A stretch of 64,000 bases of DNA, taken from contig ONZQ02000009.1 of NCBI GenBank assembly GCA_900312665.1, positions 1 through 64,000 of the forward strand, written 5' to 3'. The notes under the pieces are model-generated. The model had not been told where the DNA came from. It did not search any database and saw only the letters and a program-made list of their open reading frames with translations. The stretch is from Cephalotrichum gorgonifer (Eukaryota; Ascomycota; Sordariomycetes; Microascales; Microascaceae). Shown one piece after another: positions 12,299 to 23,943 of this stretch. The first letter of the stretch is position 1, and every line of letters begins with the position of its first letter. The position numbers and the translations under genes are program-made.

Positions 12299-12898
12299 CC
12301 GGCTGTAGCTTCACTCCCTGGGTTTCCGATGCTACGCATCAGGAATTACTCGTGAGCTGTGCTCCGTGGGCGCCAGCAGGTGGTGAGATAAGAGGGAGTA
12401 TTTCGGAGATGGAGCAGACCCGACAAGTGATAGGACGCAGGGTCGCAAATGAGACAGCTGACAAAATAAGGAATGTGAGCTATGTCTGAAGCTAGATATT
12501 GCTATTTAATTAGGCTCCCTTAGTTTAGTACGCCGGAGTCTTAGGCCGACAACGTTTTAGGGAGTATATCGAAGTCCGAAGTAGCACATGCCAATACCTT
12601 AACAACATTGGATGTCGGAGATTGCTCCATAAGCTGCTAGTATTCGACACGGTCACTCAACATGATCCCATGCGCTCTCCTCACCAATCACACCTCTAGT
12701 AACAAATTAGGCTCGAGGCGGCTATCCACTTCCCCCCTTCCTCACCCCCTCCAGTGCCTCTCTTCTCCTCTGCTCTCCCCACGTCCGTTAATTGGTCTCA
12801 GTGTAGTTTCTCTTGCTTGACAACTTAAACTAACCTGCCCTTCACGTAGGCCCCTAGGATATTATATGCAGTATCACGGAACGAGAAAAAAAAGGAAT
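12299..12898. other. Intergenic between P450 and HET genes
   Basis: About 600 bases with no reading frame worth reporting; it should contain the P450 3' end and the HET promoter, the latter pyrimidine-rich around 12720-12780. Confidence 0.45.
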
Positions 12899-15149
12899 AT
12901 GCCGCAACTCTGTCAACACTGCAAGGCCATAGACCTTGCGTCTATTCCCATCTTTACGCCCGAGGCGGCGGCGCCTGCACCCCCGGACATCGACCTTCCT
13001 TCGCACGAGCACACCTCTAGCCAACAAGCACTCACTCTCCACCCAACCTACAAAACATTGAGGGAATCGGCCAGGTCCTGCGACCTATGTGCTTTAATAC
13101 TTGACCGCTTTGAAAGAGCACGTGCGACGAAAATGCTTCCGGGAATCATGGTGCTCCCAGTAGGCGACACCGAGTTCAGAGCAGACGGCGACGATCTCGA
13201 CGAAGGGAACCCCGTTCTGTTGCGGGGTCTCCGTCGCCGGGTTGCTGGAGATGAATCGAGGCGTCTCTATGGCCTACAGGTCGCGTGTACTTCCACTCTG
13301 TTTCAGCTCGGCGTGTACGCAGATGAAGGTTCTTTATCCGCCCGTCTCTACCTAGCTTTAACTGTGCATAGGTTCCGTTTTAGTACCCCGAGAGCTAATA
13401 CGAATGGTCCGTATAGATTCTCAAGCAGCGCGGTCAAGCCTAGTGGTTGGACGGCTGCCGAAACCCGTCGGAGACTGCAGTCGGATACTCCCATGGATCG
13501 AAACCTGCGAACAGACACACACAGACTGCCAAAGATACCAAAATCTCCTCTCATCGAGTGACTTCTTCCCAACTAGGATACTCGATCTTCAGCCGGAGAA
13601 CTCTGTACCCGGGATCCGACTCCGGTCGGGCGCCGGGCTCCAAGGGAGTAGATACGCTGCGTTGAGTCACTGCTGGGGGACAAGCCAGATAATTCGGACG
13701 TTGAAATCTACGATTGCAATCTACGAAAAAGACATAAACGAGAGCGCTCTCAGTAAGACGTTCCGAGACTCTGTCCTGGTTACGCGAAACCTCGGACTAA
13801 GGTACTTGTGGATCGACTCACTCTGTATCGTCCAGGATGACCCGCAGGACTGGGAACGCGAAGCCGCTAGTATGGCCGAGATTTACTCGATGGCGTATGT
13901 CACGATCGCCGCTAGTGCCGCCGCCGATGGTACGCAGGGACTTATTCGATACGAGAGATCGAGTTCCAATATCGACCTTGGTCACGGCGGTGCCGACTCT
14001 CTAAACCACCTTGTCAGCGTCGGACCTAGCCTGATGAGGTTCCATGAGCTTGACACAGCACCATTGAATACGAGGGCGTGGACTTTACAGGAACGTTTAT
14101 TGTCGCCAAGGATGATCCATTTCGCTCCTGACCAGGTGCATTGGGAGTGCCGAGAGACCCTGATAACTGAGGGAGGAGTCCCAATATATAGATCTTCTGT
14201 TGGACTTGGTGCAGCTTCAGAGGAGTCATTTTACAACGGATGGTTGACACGGTTGCCCAGAGCTTTTCTACGGCACCACTCAGAAAACTCCTTGCAGGGT
14301 AACAGCGGAAGTACTGAGGCAGCTTTTGACTACGCTGCATATGACAACTGGTACGGGATGGTCCAGATGTATACAGCGCGAAATATCACCAAAGACAAGG
14401 ACCGGCTCCCTGCCCTATCCGGGTTGGCGAAGGCCTTTTCTCGTGTCTACGCTGGCCAATATCTCGCCGGGATATGGCTCGACGATATAGTTCGTGGCCT
14501 TCTCTGGTATCGCGCCACCAGCGAGCCGGGACGTCGACCATCGGAGTATCGGGCGCCGACCTGGTCCTGGGCGTCACTAGAGGGAGAGGTCACATTTTTC
14601 AACCTCATGTGTGGCGAGCCACTCGAGGAAGCCATAGAGTTAGAGGTGAAAGGCCATCACATCAACGCTGCCGGAGTCGACTCCTTCGGAATGGTGTCTT
14701 CTGGGACACTTACCGTGTCTGGATATATCAAGCCCGCTCAACTCCGGACCATAGAAGAAGAGGACGTGTTCGCCGGTGAGCGCATCTCTGTGCAAGTAGT
14801 GTCCGACGAGGTGTCGGCCATTGGAACGGTGACAATGGATGCTTCATGCCCCGATATGGAAATTCTCTGCCTTCTCGTGGTATCGGGGTTCGCGCTTCCA
14901 TCTCCGTTGAGTGTCGTCGTGTACTCCAACGTTGCCATTTTGCTTGAGCCTACCGGGAGGAAAGATGAATATCGCAGAGTGGGGCTTTCAAATTTCTTCG
15001 AGACGAGGGATCATTATCCCGAGAGGACGTTGAGGCCGTATTCCAATCCCGGAGCTTTCAATGAGGAGAAAGGGCGGGCGGCCGAGGAGGCAGAAGGTCT
15101 TTATACGTGGTTTGATGACGCAGACTATGCAACAATATCAATAATATAG
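12899..15149 (+). CDS. HET-domain protein (heterokaryon incompatibility type)
   Basis: HET proteins trigger or modulate cell death after fusion of unlike hyphae and form large, fast-evolving families. The start at 12899 gives MPQLCQHCKAID, the usual opening of these proteins; an ATG 33 bases upstream is less typical. The HET core is clear: ALSHCWG, LRYLWIDSLCIVQDD, EAASMAEIYSMAYVTIAASAA, and later NTRAWTLQERLLSPRMIHF. One intron is needed to change frame. The best fit is 13344-13428 (weak donor gtctct, branch GCTAATAC, acceptor gcag), joining YADEGSLSA to RSSLVVGRLPKP, as expected for the family, for about 721 residues. A shorter intron, 13329-13371, also keeps the frame. The specificity partner is unknown. 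Confidence 0.88.
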
Positions 15150-16241
15150 CAGTGGCAGGCTTTGCAACATCAAAGTTAACCATTCACGATGCCCCAGGGC
15201 ATAGTATATGCGGCTGGGTAAAAAGCGTCACTCAGTATGGGGAACACAAGAGCTAACTGGGTTCGAAACGCATTTTACTGGTAGTCGGAACCTCTATAAA
15301 ATGATGATTTAGCTGGGCGTTAATGGACTGCCGGGTGCTGCGTCCTCTAAGATATCGGGCTACTTACAACAGGGGCCAAACGTTACGTAGAGACAGAGGA
15401 TCCAGGTGCACTGATGCCACCGACCGGACGGGTGTGCACTGAGCACCAAGGTTTATTAGCACTTGGCACACCCTCGGATGTCATGTGAGAGGGGAAAAAT
15501 CTATCTTGAGCTGCCCTTGATATCATAGCAGGCCTTCATTCCGGACTTGTGGAGGCAGTCATAAAACCCGCCATTCTTCCAGAAAGTATTTTAGTCAAGC
15601 TTCGAACCACTCCTTCGCCACTTTTTGTCGCCTGCGTCCTAATAGTGGTCGAAGAAGATGTTTCAGCAGTTGTACGTCGGACCAACAGACTGTCCAACAG
15701 CACAGTCCTTAATACTACACCAGTACAAGACTTTGGCCCGAGTCGGCACGACGAGGGAACCCGCGAGGGCCAATATAACGGACAAATCCATCCTTCTTAT
15801 TCTTGTTAATATCACTTTTTTCATAGGGCCTGGAGGTGTTACGCACCTTGAGTGTGAAGGGGTGACTTTTCGGAAAGTAAGCGAGTGAGGAGCACTAGGA
15901 GAGGCGTCGAATTACTTGTATCAACATCCGTAAGTGGTGAGCCATGAAAGGACAATATAGTTTTGGGAAGAGGCTTACCGGTCTGTTTGCGTAGATATTT
16001 ATGGGTAGTAGCCTACTGTATTGTATCCTGGAGGGAATACGAGGTCCTTTCTATAGGTCGTTTTTGGTGGCCCAATAGTTGTCCTGCCACAACTCAGATC
16101 CATATAAAAACCATTGATAGCTTTGTGATGAGTAGAACGCGAGCGCTGCGGGCTAACATGTTGCAATCGTCGGCTGTATGAACGAACTAGAACTACACCC
16201 CTAATCTATCGTGATAAGGCACCACCCAGGACAAGAGCGGC
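15150..16241. other. Intergenic, convergent between HET and F-box-like genes
   Basis: About 1.1 kb with only short chance frames. Both flanking genes end here, so 3' regions and terminators are expected; no repeat or RNA gene was seen. Confidence 0.45.
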
Positions 16242-17672
16242 TTACGGGCTCGTCGACTGCAGTGACCTCTCGGGAATGTGAAGGCTAAAGTCCTCACGTA
16301 GGAGAGCCTCAGAATCCAAAAAGAACTCGACTTTCGAGTAAGGCAAGCTCCGAATTGATATCCCAGCTAGTTGGAGATCTTCCTCCAGTGCCCAGATCAT
16401 CATTTGAGAAAGCGAGGCATCAGCTGGAACCCAGCTTATCCAGACTTCCTTCAAGTTGGGAAAGGCGCCCCGGCGGGCCTTTTGGGCAAAGTCCGCAAGG
16501 TCCTGGTGCATACGGAGGTTGACACGCCAGAGGAGTAGATAGCGGATCGAAGTCGGGAGGAGGTCGGCGAGTGATGATGGAGGCTCCGACTCTTCCACGT
16601 CTCTAGTGCGATTAGAGTAGATGCATGCCGCGTCTATAACCAGTGTCTCTAGAGAGGAGAATGGCTTGAGGCTGCGTACCAGCTCATCCTGGTAAATATC
16701 GTCGTCCTCGGCCCATTGGATTTCTAGATAGCGTAGAGTCTGATTGCAGGGCAGGAGTGCTTGGATCAACTCCCGCGGCGTCCGCCTGGGGAGGTAGATG
16801 TATGATTCGCCTCGCCAGTGGTGGAACGCGAGCCCCTGTAGCTTGCTGCAAGACGCGAACAGGCCAGCCAGGTGTGCGTTCTCGCGAAAGCAGGGCCTGA
16901 CGAGCCTCAATGCGGACAGGTTGCTCAAATCGGGCCCTGGGCTTGAACCGTACCGAACCGATGAACAACCGTCGAGCGTGAGAAGACGGAGGTTGGGGGC
17001 CTTTTGCAGGAGACGGGAAACTACTTCCAAGCTGAAGCCGGCTGGGTACGAATGGGCTAAGTGCAACGTCCTCAAGGCCGGCAGGGTTGAGGACGGGAGC
17101 ATATTCTTGCCGTAGTCCTCACTGGCGTGCAGCGACAGGTTCATGGACAGATGTTCCAACCCGGCGGTGAGGTTGAGAGCCATTTCGACCAGAAACTGGT
17201 GTCGCAGCGGCTCCCTTACGGATTCAACACGGTTGCCGGTTTTGGTGACTATCATGACCTTTTTGGGTACTATCCATCCCTCCGGGGGCGGCACCTTGAG
17301 GCGTGCGACTAGGTGGTTTACCACGGAATCAGTTTCTGCCGGGTTGGTATACCCTACAAAAGCGGCTCGCCTGACGTGGGCGGCGAGGTCAGGACGCTCG
17401 TAGAGGGTGCGCTGGAGGCGCATATGAAGGTACAAGGTCGATTGGTGGGTTGCGAAGAGGTGGTAGAGGAACGGCGTTGCGACAGCGTGGATCTCCCTCG
17501 ATGTCCTACTAAGGCTGGCTAGGTCTCTCTGTTGCGATGCGAGTTGATCGTACCTCTCGGAGCTACCGAGGTCGAGGTAGAGACCAGAGTCACCAACACA
17601 GTGGGGACAGAATCGAGAGCTAATGTCGGCTAGGAGCTCGGCTGGTAGGGTGAGCAGCCATGGGGTGGACAT
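16242..17672 (-). CDS. F-box-like/LRR-like protein
   Basis: A single-exon protein of 476 residues. The first 70 residues (MSTPWLLTLPAELLADISSR, then LASLSRTSREIHAVATPFLYH) look like a divergent F-box, the module that binds Skp1 in SCF ubiquitin ligases. The rest repeats short leucine-rich segments such as LPALRTLHLAHS, APNLRLLTLDGCSS, LRYLEIQWAED and LETLVIDAACIY, like the degenerate leucine-rich repeats of fungal F-box proteins that recruit substrates. Large numbers of such proteins occur in Pezizomycotina accessory regions. The target is unknown. The start codon is the first ATG and gives the conserved-looking N-terminus. Confidence 0.72.
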   Translation of the reverse strand: MSTPWLLTLPAELLADISSRFCPHCVGDSGLYLDLGSSERYDQLASQQRDLASLSRTSREIHAVATPFLYHLFATHQSTLYLHMRLQRTLYERPDLAAHVRRAAFVGYTNPAETDSVVNHLVARLKVPPPEGWIVPKKVMIVTKTGNRVESVREPLRHQFLVEMALNLTAGLEHLSMNLSLHASEDYGKNMLPSSTLPALRTLHLAHSYPAGFSLEVVSRLLQKAPNLRLLTLDGCSSVRYGSSPGPDLSNLSALRLVRPCFRENAHLAGLFASCSKLQGLAFHHWRGESYIYLPRRTPRELIQALLPCNQTLRYLEIQWAEDDDIYQDELVRSLKPFSSLETLVIDAACIYSNRTRDVEESEPPSSLADLLPTSIRYLLLWRVNLRMHQDLADFAQKARRGAFPNLKEVWISWVPADASLSQMMIWALEEDLQLAGISIRSLPYSKVEFFLDSEALLREDFSLHIPERSLQSTSP

Positions 17673-18938
17673 GGTGGAAGTGAGTCTGGTGTGTTACCTA
17701 AAGAGTCAATAAACAATAGACGATGTTGGCCGATTAAACTGAGCTGAGGAAGAGAAGTCGTTATGAGCGGTGTCGTCGGAGGCCACCTCAACGAAAGGCA
17801 GGAGGCAGCCTAGACCCAATTCGGCACCTTCTTAGGCCGAACAGGGGTTGGTCTTACTCGTATGTGCGTGTGAGTGATACGCAACCACGGTACTGGAAGT
17901 ACAGTAAAATACGTAAGAATTCACATTCTCCCGTGCTAAACTCCAACTAATCGATTTAATAGAAGTTAATACATCCTGATTCTTGCCCTGGTTGTTTGGC
18001 GAGGTTGTTTGAGTGTGAGCATAGCTGCTTTATTGCTTGTTAGTAGTGCTACTCGGTGATAGCTAAACTTAGGCAAATGCCTCTAGGTATATGCTATTCT
18101 ACCTAGCTCCCTAGCGAATGGGTTCCGTCCTTCTTCCATTCCAAGCGTGAATGAGAAGGTTTCTAGCCTTGGCCCCCCTGTTGTAAAACTCTAGAATCTC
18201 GATAGCTCTGCGAACTCTTCTATACTAAGCTGCCGGTGTCGATCTTTATAGCTCTGCTAGTAATTGCTTGTATGCTAGTGGCTAGTGATATATTTGCCAA
18301 GTGCACCTGTATCCCGATGAAATGCCGATTGATACATCCTCCTCAACTTCCCTATGTGAGATACTATGCTGTAGAGATGATCGATCATAGGCAGGGAATG
18401 GATATCTATCTATGTCTCAATTGTTTCTCTCTAGCGCTACTATCAACTAGTGGCGATATGGGCCTCTGCCTTGCAACTTCCAGCAAGCAGAACGGTTGTA
18501 AGATCTACCATCACCCATCCCAGCGCACACCATGCAGTCGAAAGAATACCGCTGGAAGGTTGGAGATCTGTTCGAACTACAAGCACTTGAATGGTTTACT
18601 ATCTGGTATAAAGCAAAAATCTTCATCCACCTTGACGTTCTTAAGGGCTCACATTTCTACAATGCCCAACCCCCGCGCATATTCGAGCTTCCCTCTCAAA
18701 TCTAAGGTCCACTTCTCACACACTATTCTCCTTCTCACCTACATTACGGTAGCACCAGGGGCCTTTCATTAATGCCATTCCGTTGACCCGGATGTGGTAG
18801 ACGACTGCACTTCGAATTCCGATCTGATCCGCAGACTTTCCCGACTTCAAGGCCCAGTCACTGTGTACTTTATCCGGAAGTTTTCTAACTGTGAACCTGG
18901 GCCAAGAATATTAACTAAAGCCTGTCCAACTGGACGTT

Positions 18939-19145
18939 TTAGCCGCCGGTAAAATAGTGGAGTTCCTTAATATTTGTTCAATTGCCGAAACCTGGGGAGA
19001 ATGAATAATTTATGAGCCAAGATACAGCTTCGTTTAAGCGATTGGACATGAGGTTGGACCTCCTTTTCTGGAAGGCTGTCATTAAGTGAGTCGACCATCG
19101 GAGTTATGTACACCATTAGGCTGAACCCGGCTTAACAGATTAGCC
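18939..19145. promoter_or_regulatory. XlnR/XYR1-like and CreA-like sites before GH11
   Basis: TTAGCC occurs at 18939-18944 and 19140-19145, i.e. GGCTAA on the minus strand, the core bound by the xylanase activator XlnR/XYR1. CTGGGG at 18992-18997 fits the CreA SYGGRG site. They lie 290-500 bases before the xylanase start. Matches are short; function is inferred from the neighbouring gene. Confidence 0.4.
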
Positions 19146-19327
19146 ACCACTGTACACCACCTCCTGTGATGCAATGGTGAATCGGGTGTCGAAGTTCTCC
19201 TGAATCTTCATACCCAGACCCAAGCGCCCAAATGACATGGAGTCAAGTGATCCTGGGACCAGTTGGCACAAAATTATGATATTACCTGCAATCTAAGCCC
19301 CTCATCGGGGCGGCAAATGAGCAAAGG

Positions 19328-19334
19328 ATAAAAG
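19328..19334 (+). promoter_or_regulatory. TATA-like element of the GH11 gene
   Basis: ATAAAAG about 105 bases upstream of the ATG at 19439, the usual distance for an induced fungal hydrolase gene. Confidence 0.5.
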
Positions 19335-19438
19335 GTAGGTCCTCTCGCCATTCATGATTTTTCTCTTCGATCTATCTCAGGGGCAAGGTCTTTGGATTAT
19401 ACAACTCCCGTTTCTGACCACTCATATTCACCTTCACC

Positions 19439-20197
19439 ATGATCAAGTCTCTTCTCTCTACTCTTCTCTTCACCGCGGCTCTCGCGGCCGCCGTTCCGTT
19501 GGACGAAGAACTGTTCGGAAGGTCACTCGACCTGGGCGACAAGATCAACCTTCCGGCTCGCCAGGCAGGCGATCCTGAAGGCAACGGCTTCCATAGTGGC
19601 TATTTCTACTCCTTCTGGTCTGACGGCCGGGGCAGCGTTACTTACCACAACCTGGTGAACGGATCCTACACTAGTCAATGGAACAACGTGGGGAACTGGG
19701 TCGGCGGCAAGGGGTGGAATCCCGGCGGCCCCAAGACGGTGGAGTACAACGGCACCTGGAACGGTGCCAACGTCAACTCGTACCTCGCACTATACGGGTG
19801 GACCAAGGACCCTCTGATCGAGTACTACGTTGTCGAGAGTTACGGGTCGTACAACCCCAGCAGCGGGGCACAGAAGAGGGGCAGCATCCAGAGCGACGGC
19901 GGCACTTACGACATCTACCAGACCCAGCGCGTCAACCAGCCCTCGATTGTGGGAACGGCTACATTTTATCAGTTCTGGTCCGTTCGCCAGTCTAAACGTG
20001 TGGGAGGCCAGATCACCATTGGCAACCACTTTGATGCCTGGACAGCCAGCGGCTTGAAGCTGGGAGCACACGATTATATGATTCTTGCCACGGAGGGCTA
20101 CCAAAGCAGTGGGTCGTCGGCCATTACGGTTCGCGAGGTTGGAGCGGAGGGAGTTCCCTACCCGGATGAGCCAGACTCGGTGAGGCCAAATAACTAA
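19439..20197 (+). CDS. GH11 endo-1,4-beta-xylanase, secreted
   Basis: Cleaves internal bonds of xylan outside the cell. The 252-residue protein has a signal peptide (MIKSLLSTLLFTAALAAAVP) and then a propeptide-like stretch before the beta-jelly-roll domain starts near residue 50. The nucleophile is Glu about 128 in PLIEYYVVE and the acid/base Glu about 219 in ILATEGYQSSG. The residue that sets pH preference in this family is Asn (about 86, GNWVGGKGW), pointing to a near-neutral rather than acidic optimum. RVNQPSIVGTATFYQFWSVR is the thumb region. No intron interrupts the frame, although many fungal GH11 genes have one. A CBM1 is absent. Promoter sites for XlnR and CreA are listed separately. 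Confidence 0.96.
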   Translation: MIKSLLSTLLFTAALAAAVPLDEELFGRSLDLGDKINLPARQAGDPEGNGFHSGYFYSFWSDGRGSVTYHNLVNGSYTSQWNNVGNWVGGKGWNPGGPKTVEYNGTWNGANVNSYLALYGWTKDPLIEYYVVESYGSYNPSSGAQKRGSIQSDGGTYDIYQTQRVNQPSIVGTATFYQFWSVRQSKRVGGQITIGNHFDAWTASGLKLGAHDYMILATEGYQSSGSSAITVREVGAEGVPYPDEPDSVRPNN

Positions 20198-21243
20198 AGG
20201 CATGCATCAAAGGACTGTAAGGTTAGCTTTCATGTTACTGCGGATAGTCATTCCTTAACCGGCGAGCCAGGTGTTGAAAGTCGTATAGGATTGAAGTGTT
20301 ATGATGAAGCCGTGCCTGAATATCAATATCAAAAAATTCTTGAAATGGATGAAAGAAACCTTCAATGAAGTTGAAGTATCCACACAGGAAGGGGGGGCTT
20401 GTGGATAGTATGCCTCACTGTAGCATTGCTATAGGTATCTCTCCAAACCGCGAGTCCCTCGTCGAGGCCTGTTGGACCTTTATGCTGGCTGACGAAGATC
20501 CATGCAGCATCGCTGCCCAGAGTGACTGGGTCCCTAATGATCTGAGCTTGTTACTGACTATTGAATTTTTCTGCTGAAATTCACCAACGATTGATTCCCA
20601 CTTTTCTTGTTCGTGGTCTAGCGCGCTTTGGAAACTCTACAGAAGTTCACCAATGATCGATCGATATCATTTCTTCTCATACTTCCTTCAGTGCACTGTG
20701 GGCACCTTTAACACTACATGTAGGCCCAAAGAACCTCATGTGATAGGCTGTATTGCTGTTCTCATCCTGACAGATCCTAAATGCCGGCTCGAGTGCATTG
20801 ACTCGCTACAGACCATGGTCATGTGCTAAGTTCTGTCGAGACACCTGCTTGTTGCATTCCGCGGTTTCGGCCTGGAGTTCCAGTAATACCGTCTTATTGA
20901 ACTCCAGGGCTGAGGTCGACCTTGACGGACAGGAGTGGCGTAATCTCCCGGCGCACTTAACTTCCCAGAAGGGTCAGACCTCCGCTTTTTCCGGACCTGG
21001 ATTTTGTGACTCTGGCTGACACGCATGGCACCATTCCAAATGGGGCCATCGTCAAGGATTGGTGCTGACGTCGAATCCTAAAGTCGCCCAATACACGATC
21101 GTCAAGCGTAATGACAAGCGCTGGCTGTCCCTGGCAGATCGTCCAGCATAAATATGGACTAATCCGCCGCCCATCTTGCCGAGTTGGATCGTTTCCTTCC
21201 TCGTACTTTCCACTCTTGCAAACCACTATTCGCCCAGTCCATA
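20198..21243. other. Intergenic between GH11 and alpha/beta hydrolase genes
   Basis: About 1 kb with no supportable gene; the frames present are short and unrelated to known proteins. It contains the 3' end of GH11 and the promoter of the hydrolase. Confidence 0.45.
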
Positions 21244-22129
21244 ATGAAGCCAACTTTCGTCTTTGTCTCCGGAGCATGGCATCGCTCAGACTATTGGGGC
21301 CCTCTCACCCGTGGCCTCGCAGATGCCGGCTACCCCTCCGTCGCCGTAACTCCCAGATGTGTCAACTCCGAGCCGGCAGCGACCTCCTTCCAGCCTGATG
21401 TCGATGCCGTCAAGGAGACTCTCGTCAACCTTCTCGAGAAGGGCACCAACGTCATTGTTCTCGCGCACTCGTACGGCGGCGTGGTGGGCACTGAGGCGGT
21501 AGGGGATGTCGTTGCCAACAACCCGGGCTTCGCTGCACAAATCAAGCGACTGGTATATGTCGCTGCGTTCGTCCCCATTGCGGGACTCGGGTGTTACCAG
21601 CTTGGAATCGGAGCCCCTGGTCCAGAGAACCCTGTCTACTACGCCCCTGATGTATGTTAGAGCCACAACGGCGTCTCTACCACTAGGCCGAAGCCTCATG
21701 ACCTGAGCGCCTTCCATCGGGACGTGGGGACACGCTACTAACCGGCCGCAGGACGCTGGCAACCTAGTCTTGACAGACGGGTCAGACGAAATCTTCTACC
21801 ACGACGTGGCAGAGCCCCATCGCTCGGAGTACACCGCCATTCTGGGAAAGGAGCCGTTTGCCGCCTTCGGTACACCACCTTCGTACCTTGGATGGGAGAA
21901 AATCCCGTCGTCCTATGTGTACACGAAGCTGGACCGAGCTTTACTGTACCATATCCAAGAATTCATGGTGAAGCGTGTCCAGGATGTGGCTGCGGAAAGC
22001 GGCAAGGCTTCAGTTAAGCCGTTCAGTGGGCCCTTTGGGTTGTTTTCTCTGGAGTCAGGGCATTCGCCTATGCTCTCTAAGACGGCCGAGATGGCGGGGA
22101 TTCTTAGTCAGATAGCAGAGGAGGCATGA
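21244..22129 (+). CDS. Alpha/beta hydrolase, small soluble type
   Basis: Resembles the Abhydrolase_6 group of short serine hydrolases related to plant salicylate-binding/pyrethroid-type esterases; the substrate is unknown. Exons 21244-21651 and 21752-22129 (gtatgt donor, CTAAC branch, gccgcag acceptor, phase 0) give 261 residues. The fold is visible from the first strand and oxyanion loop (FVFVSGAWH). The nucleophile Ser is about residue 76 in LAHSYGG, the likely acid is Asp about 197 in YVYTKLDRAL, and the base is His about 240 in ESGHSPML, so the triad is complete. No signal peptide is present, so it should be intracellular. The start at 21244 fits the family; the frame is open 20 codons further upstream. 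Confidence 0.85.
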
Positions 22130-22816
22130 GGCATGAGGCACATTTATGTCACACAGGCCGTGGAAGGACGTGGAGTTCAATGGTAGTGGTGACGATGATG
22201 GGCGAGTCGTACAGGCTAGGCCCGGCCGCAACAGAGATAGGTTATCTACAAATATGGACCTCCACACCATCTTTCGTACTTTCTAGGTGTTTGTGTTCTG
22301 AAATGCCAAAAAAAGAGCAGGTAAAAGTGTATCCTGTAGACCCATTACTGGTGTGGGAGTAAAGGGCGGCCGATATTGGAGCGTGCGACCACATAAAAGA
22401 ATGGAGAAGACTGGAGATATCGGCAAGATAACCAAGAATTGAAGTGTACATGCGATTATCTCGGATGTCTGCGTAAAGTAGATCGCGGGCGCTGACACCA
22501 TGACTTGGTTCCATGCAATGGATCCCAAGAAGGTGCACTGAATGTTGTTGGGATCTACTAAGGCGTACTTGCCTTCCACCAAGTTTCGTGCCTGCCGTCT
22601 GATCGCGCTACCTTCTCGACCTTTATCTTCTCGCGAGTCACATCCAAACGTTGCAAAGGCAAACAGATCATACCTCGGTAATCCTGCATTTCCTATATCT
22701 ATACCCACACTGCGAAACGTTACGCCAGACGCCAAGCACTAAAGAAACATCGACAGATCCCCCTTACTCCGAACCGTAAAAGTTTTAGCCACTCCCTTTG
22801 ACATAAGCCTGAGAAC
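22130..22816. other. Intergenic after the alpha/beta hydrolase
   Basis: About 690 bases. A 150-codon minus-strand frame (22283-22735) overlaps this region but has no recognisable domain and no context, so it is not called. Confidence 0.4.
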
Positions 22817-23345
22817 ATGTCCGAAGCCCCTACACAGTATGGACCACTCTCCATTACGAACGCCATGAGGCTCGACGAGGCTGTCGAATTCGATGCAGGC
22901 GCGTCCTCAGCCCCTAGTGTCTGGACGGAGATTTGTCTACTCTGGCTCTGGACTAGATTTTCACGGGGCTAGCTGCTCCCATGGATCGAACGAAATATAA
23001 CACGGCGTGGCGCTGAACGCGACAATTCCGGCCGAATCCATAGCGTAATTAGTTGGCTGGGTCACACCGGCAACATTGTGTACGATTGGACTGGCCGCAC
23101 CCATCTCTGGGAACGGGCCATGGGCGTGGCGCTCGACAAATTATCCACACCGGGCACGGCGATGGAAGTCCTTCCATTGGGGTTCTTGCCTTTTTTCATG
23201 CCATCATGGATGTTTGCGAAACACCCTCACGCTTCAACATTCGTCGTCATTTGCTTCGTGCGGCTTTTGCAGCGATTCCGCAGTCGACCACGTTAAGGAT
23301 TTTGCATCCTGGGCATCGGGCCTGGGCGAAAAGGGAGTTAGGTAA
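22817..23345 (+). pseudogene. Decayed protein-coding gene, family unknown
   Basis: From the ATG at 22817 the frame reads protein-like sequence (ITNAMRLDEAVEFDAG, then SVWTEIC), meets a stop near 22968, continues in the same frame as HSVISWLGHTGNIVYDWTG and TAMEVLPLGFLPFFMPSWMF to a second stop near 23296, and then looks continuous with a neighbouring frame (CGFCSDSAVDHVKDFASW) after a one-base shift. One in-frame stop and one frameshift in sequence with biased, hydrophobic composition suggest a broken gene. The stop might instead lie in an unrecognised intron. No function can be assigned. Confidence 0.4.
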
Positions 23346-23943
23346 CACTGCAATTTCTTGCGTCAACCCTCATCTCTTCAGGTATTTGGATAGTTTTGAC
23401 AATTTGGTGTCGGCCTAACCAGAAGGAGAGACATTTTGTCTTGTGCCACTTCTATCCATGTACTAATACGCTCTGGGGCAGGTTGATCCCGTAGCGGAAC
23501 GATATTAGCGGCTTTGAGCACACACGGCAAGAGGCTAAGAAGCTACATAGACACGCGATTCAGTGGGTCTGTTCTGGCTCGAAAAGATGGAATCCCCAGA
23601 GGGCTGAGATTTTATAAGGCTATGTGGAGGAGGGCAAGCGTTCATACTCTAAGAAGACCCACCGCGGCTCCTGCTTCTGTACTCGAGCGATTCTTTCCGT
23701 AGATAGGGTATATTCTTCATTGTATCATCAGTTACCATCCACTGTTTCCTGAAATGGGGGGAACAGCTGACTGGAGTGAAGTGAGAGCGAGAGAGTCCCC
23801 TCCAGAGGAATATTCTCTGTTTTGGGGCGCGATAGAGCATGGCCCGCCGAGGAAGATATTAAACTATCTCTAGAATGAGTTACAAGGATTGAGGAAGAAC
23901 ACTCCAAGACTTGGATCCACTAGCACAATATCACACAGGTCCT
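23346..23943. other. Intergenic 3' of the 490-residue gene
   Basis: About 600 bases between the decayed gene and the end of the hypothetical gene on the minus strand. Nothing else is supportable. Confidence 0.4.

Larger units (their letters stand above)
17673..19438. other. Intergenic upstream of GH11, with possible repeat decay
   Basis: About 1.8 kb. The last 500 bases serve as the GH11 promoter. The part around 17900-18700 is enriched in TA and CTAG steps and looks partly decayed. It holds a 178-codon plus-strand frame (18236-18772) that starts only with GTG and has a hydrophobic N-terminus; I could not link it to any family and do not call it a gene. Confidence 0.45.

Noticed and set aside
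18236..18772. 178-codon frame with a hydrophobic N-terminus
   Set aside because: It begins only with GTG, lacks coding bias, and lies in a partly decayed stretch.
10634..22129. Secondary-metabolite cluster around the P450
   Set aside because: No PKS, NRPS, terpene synthase, or pathway regulator is present; a P450 and an alpha/beta hydrolase alone are not enough.
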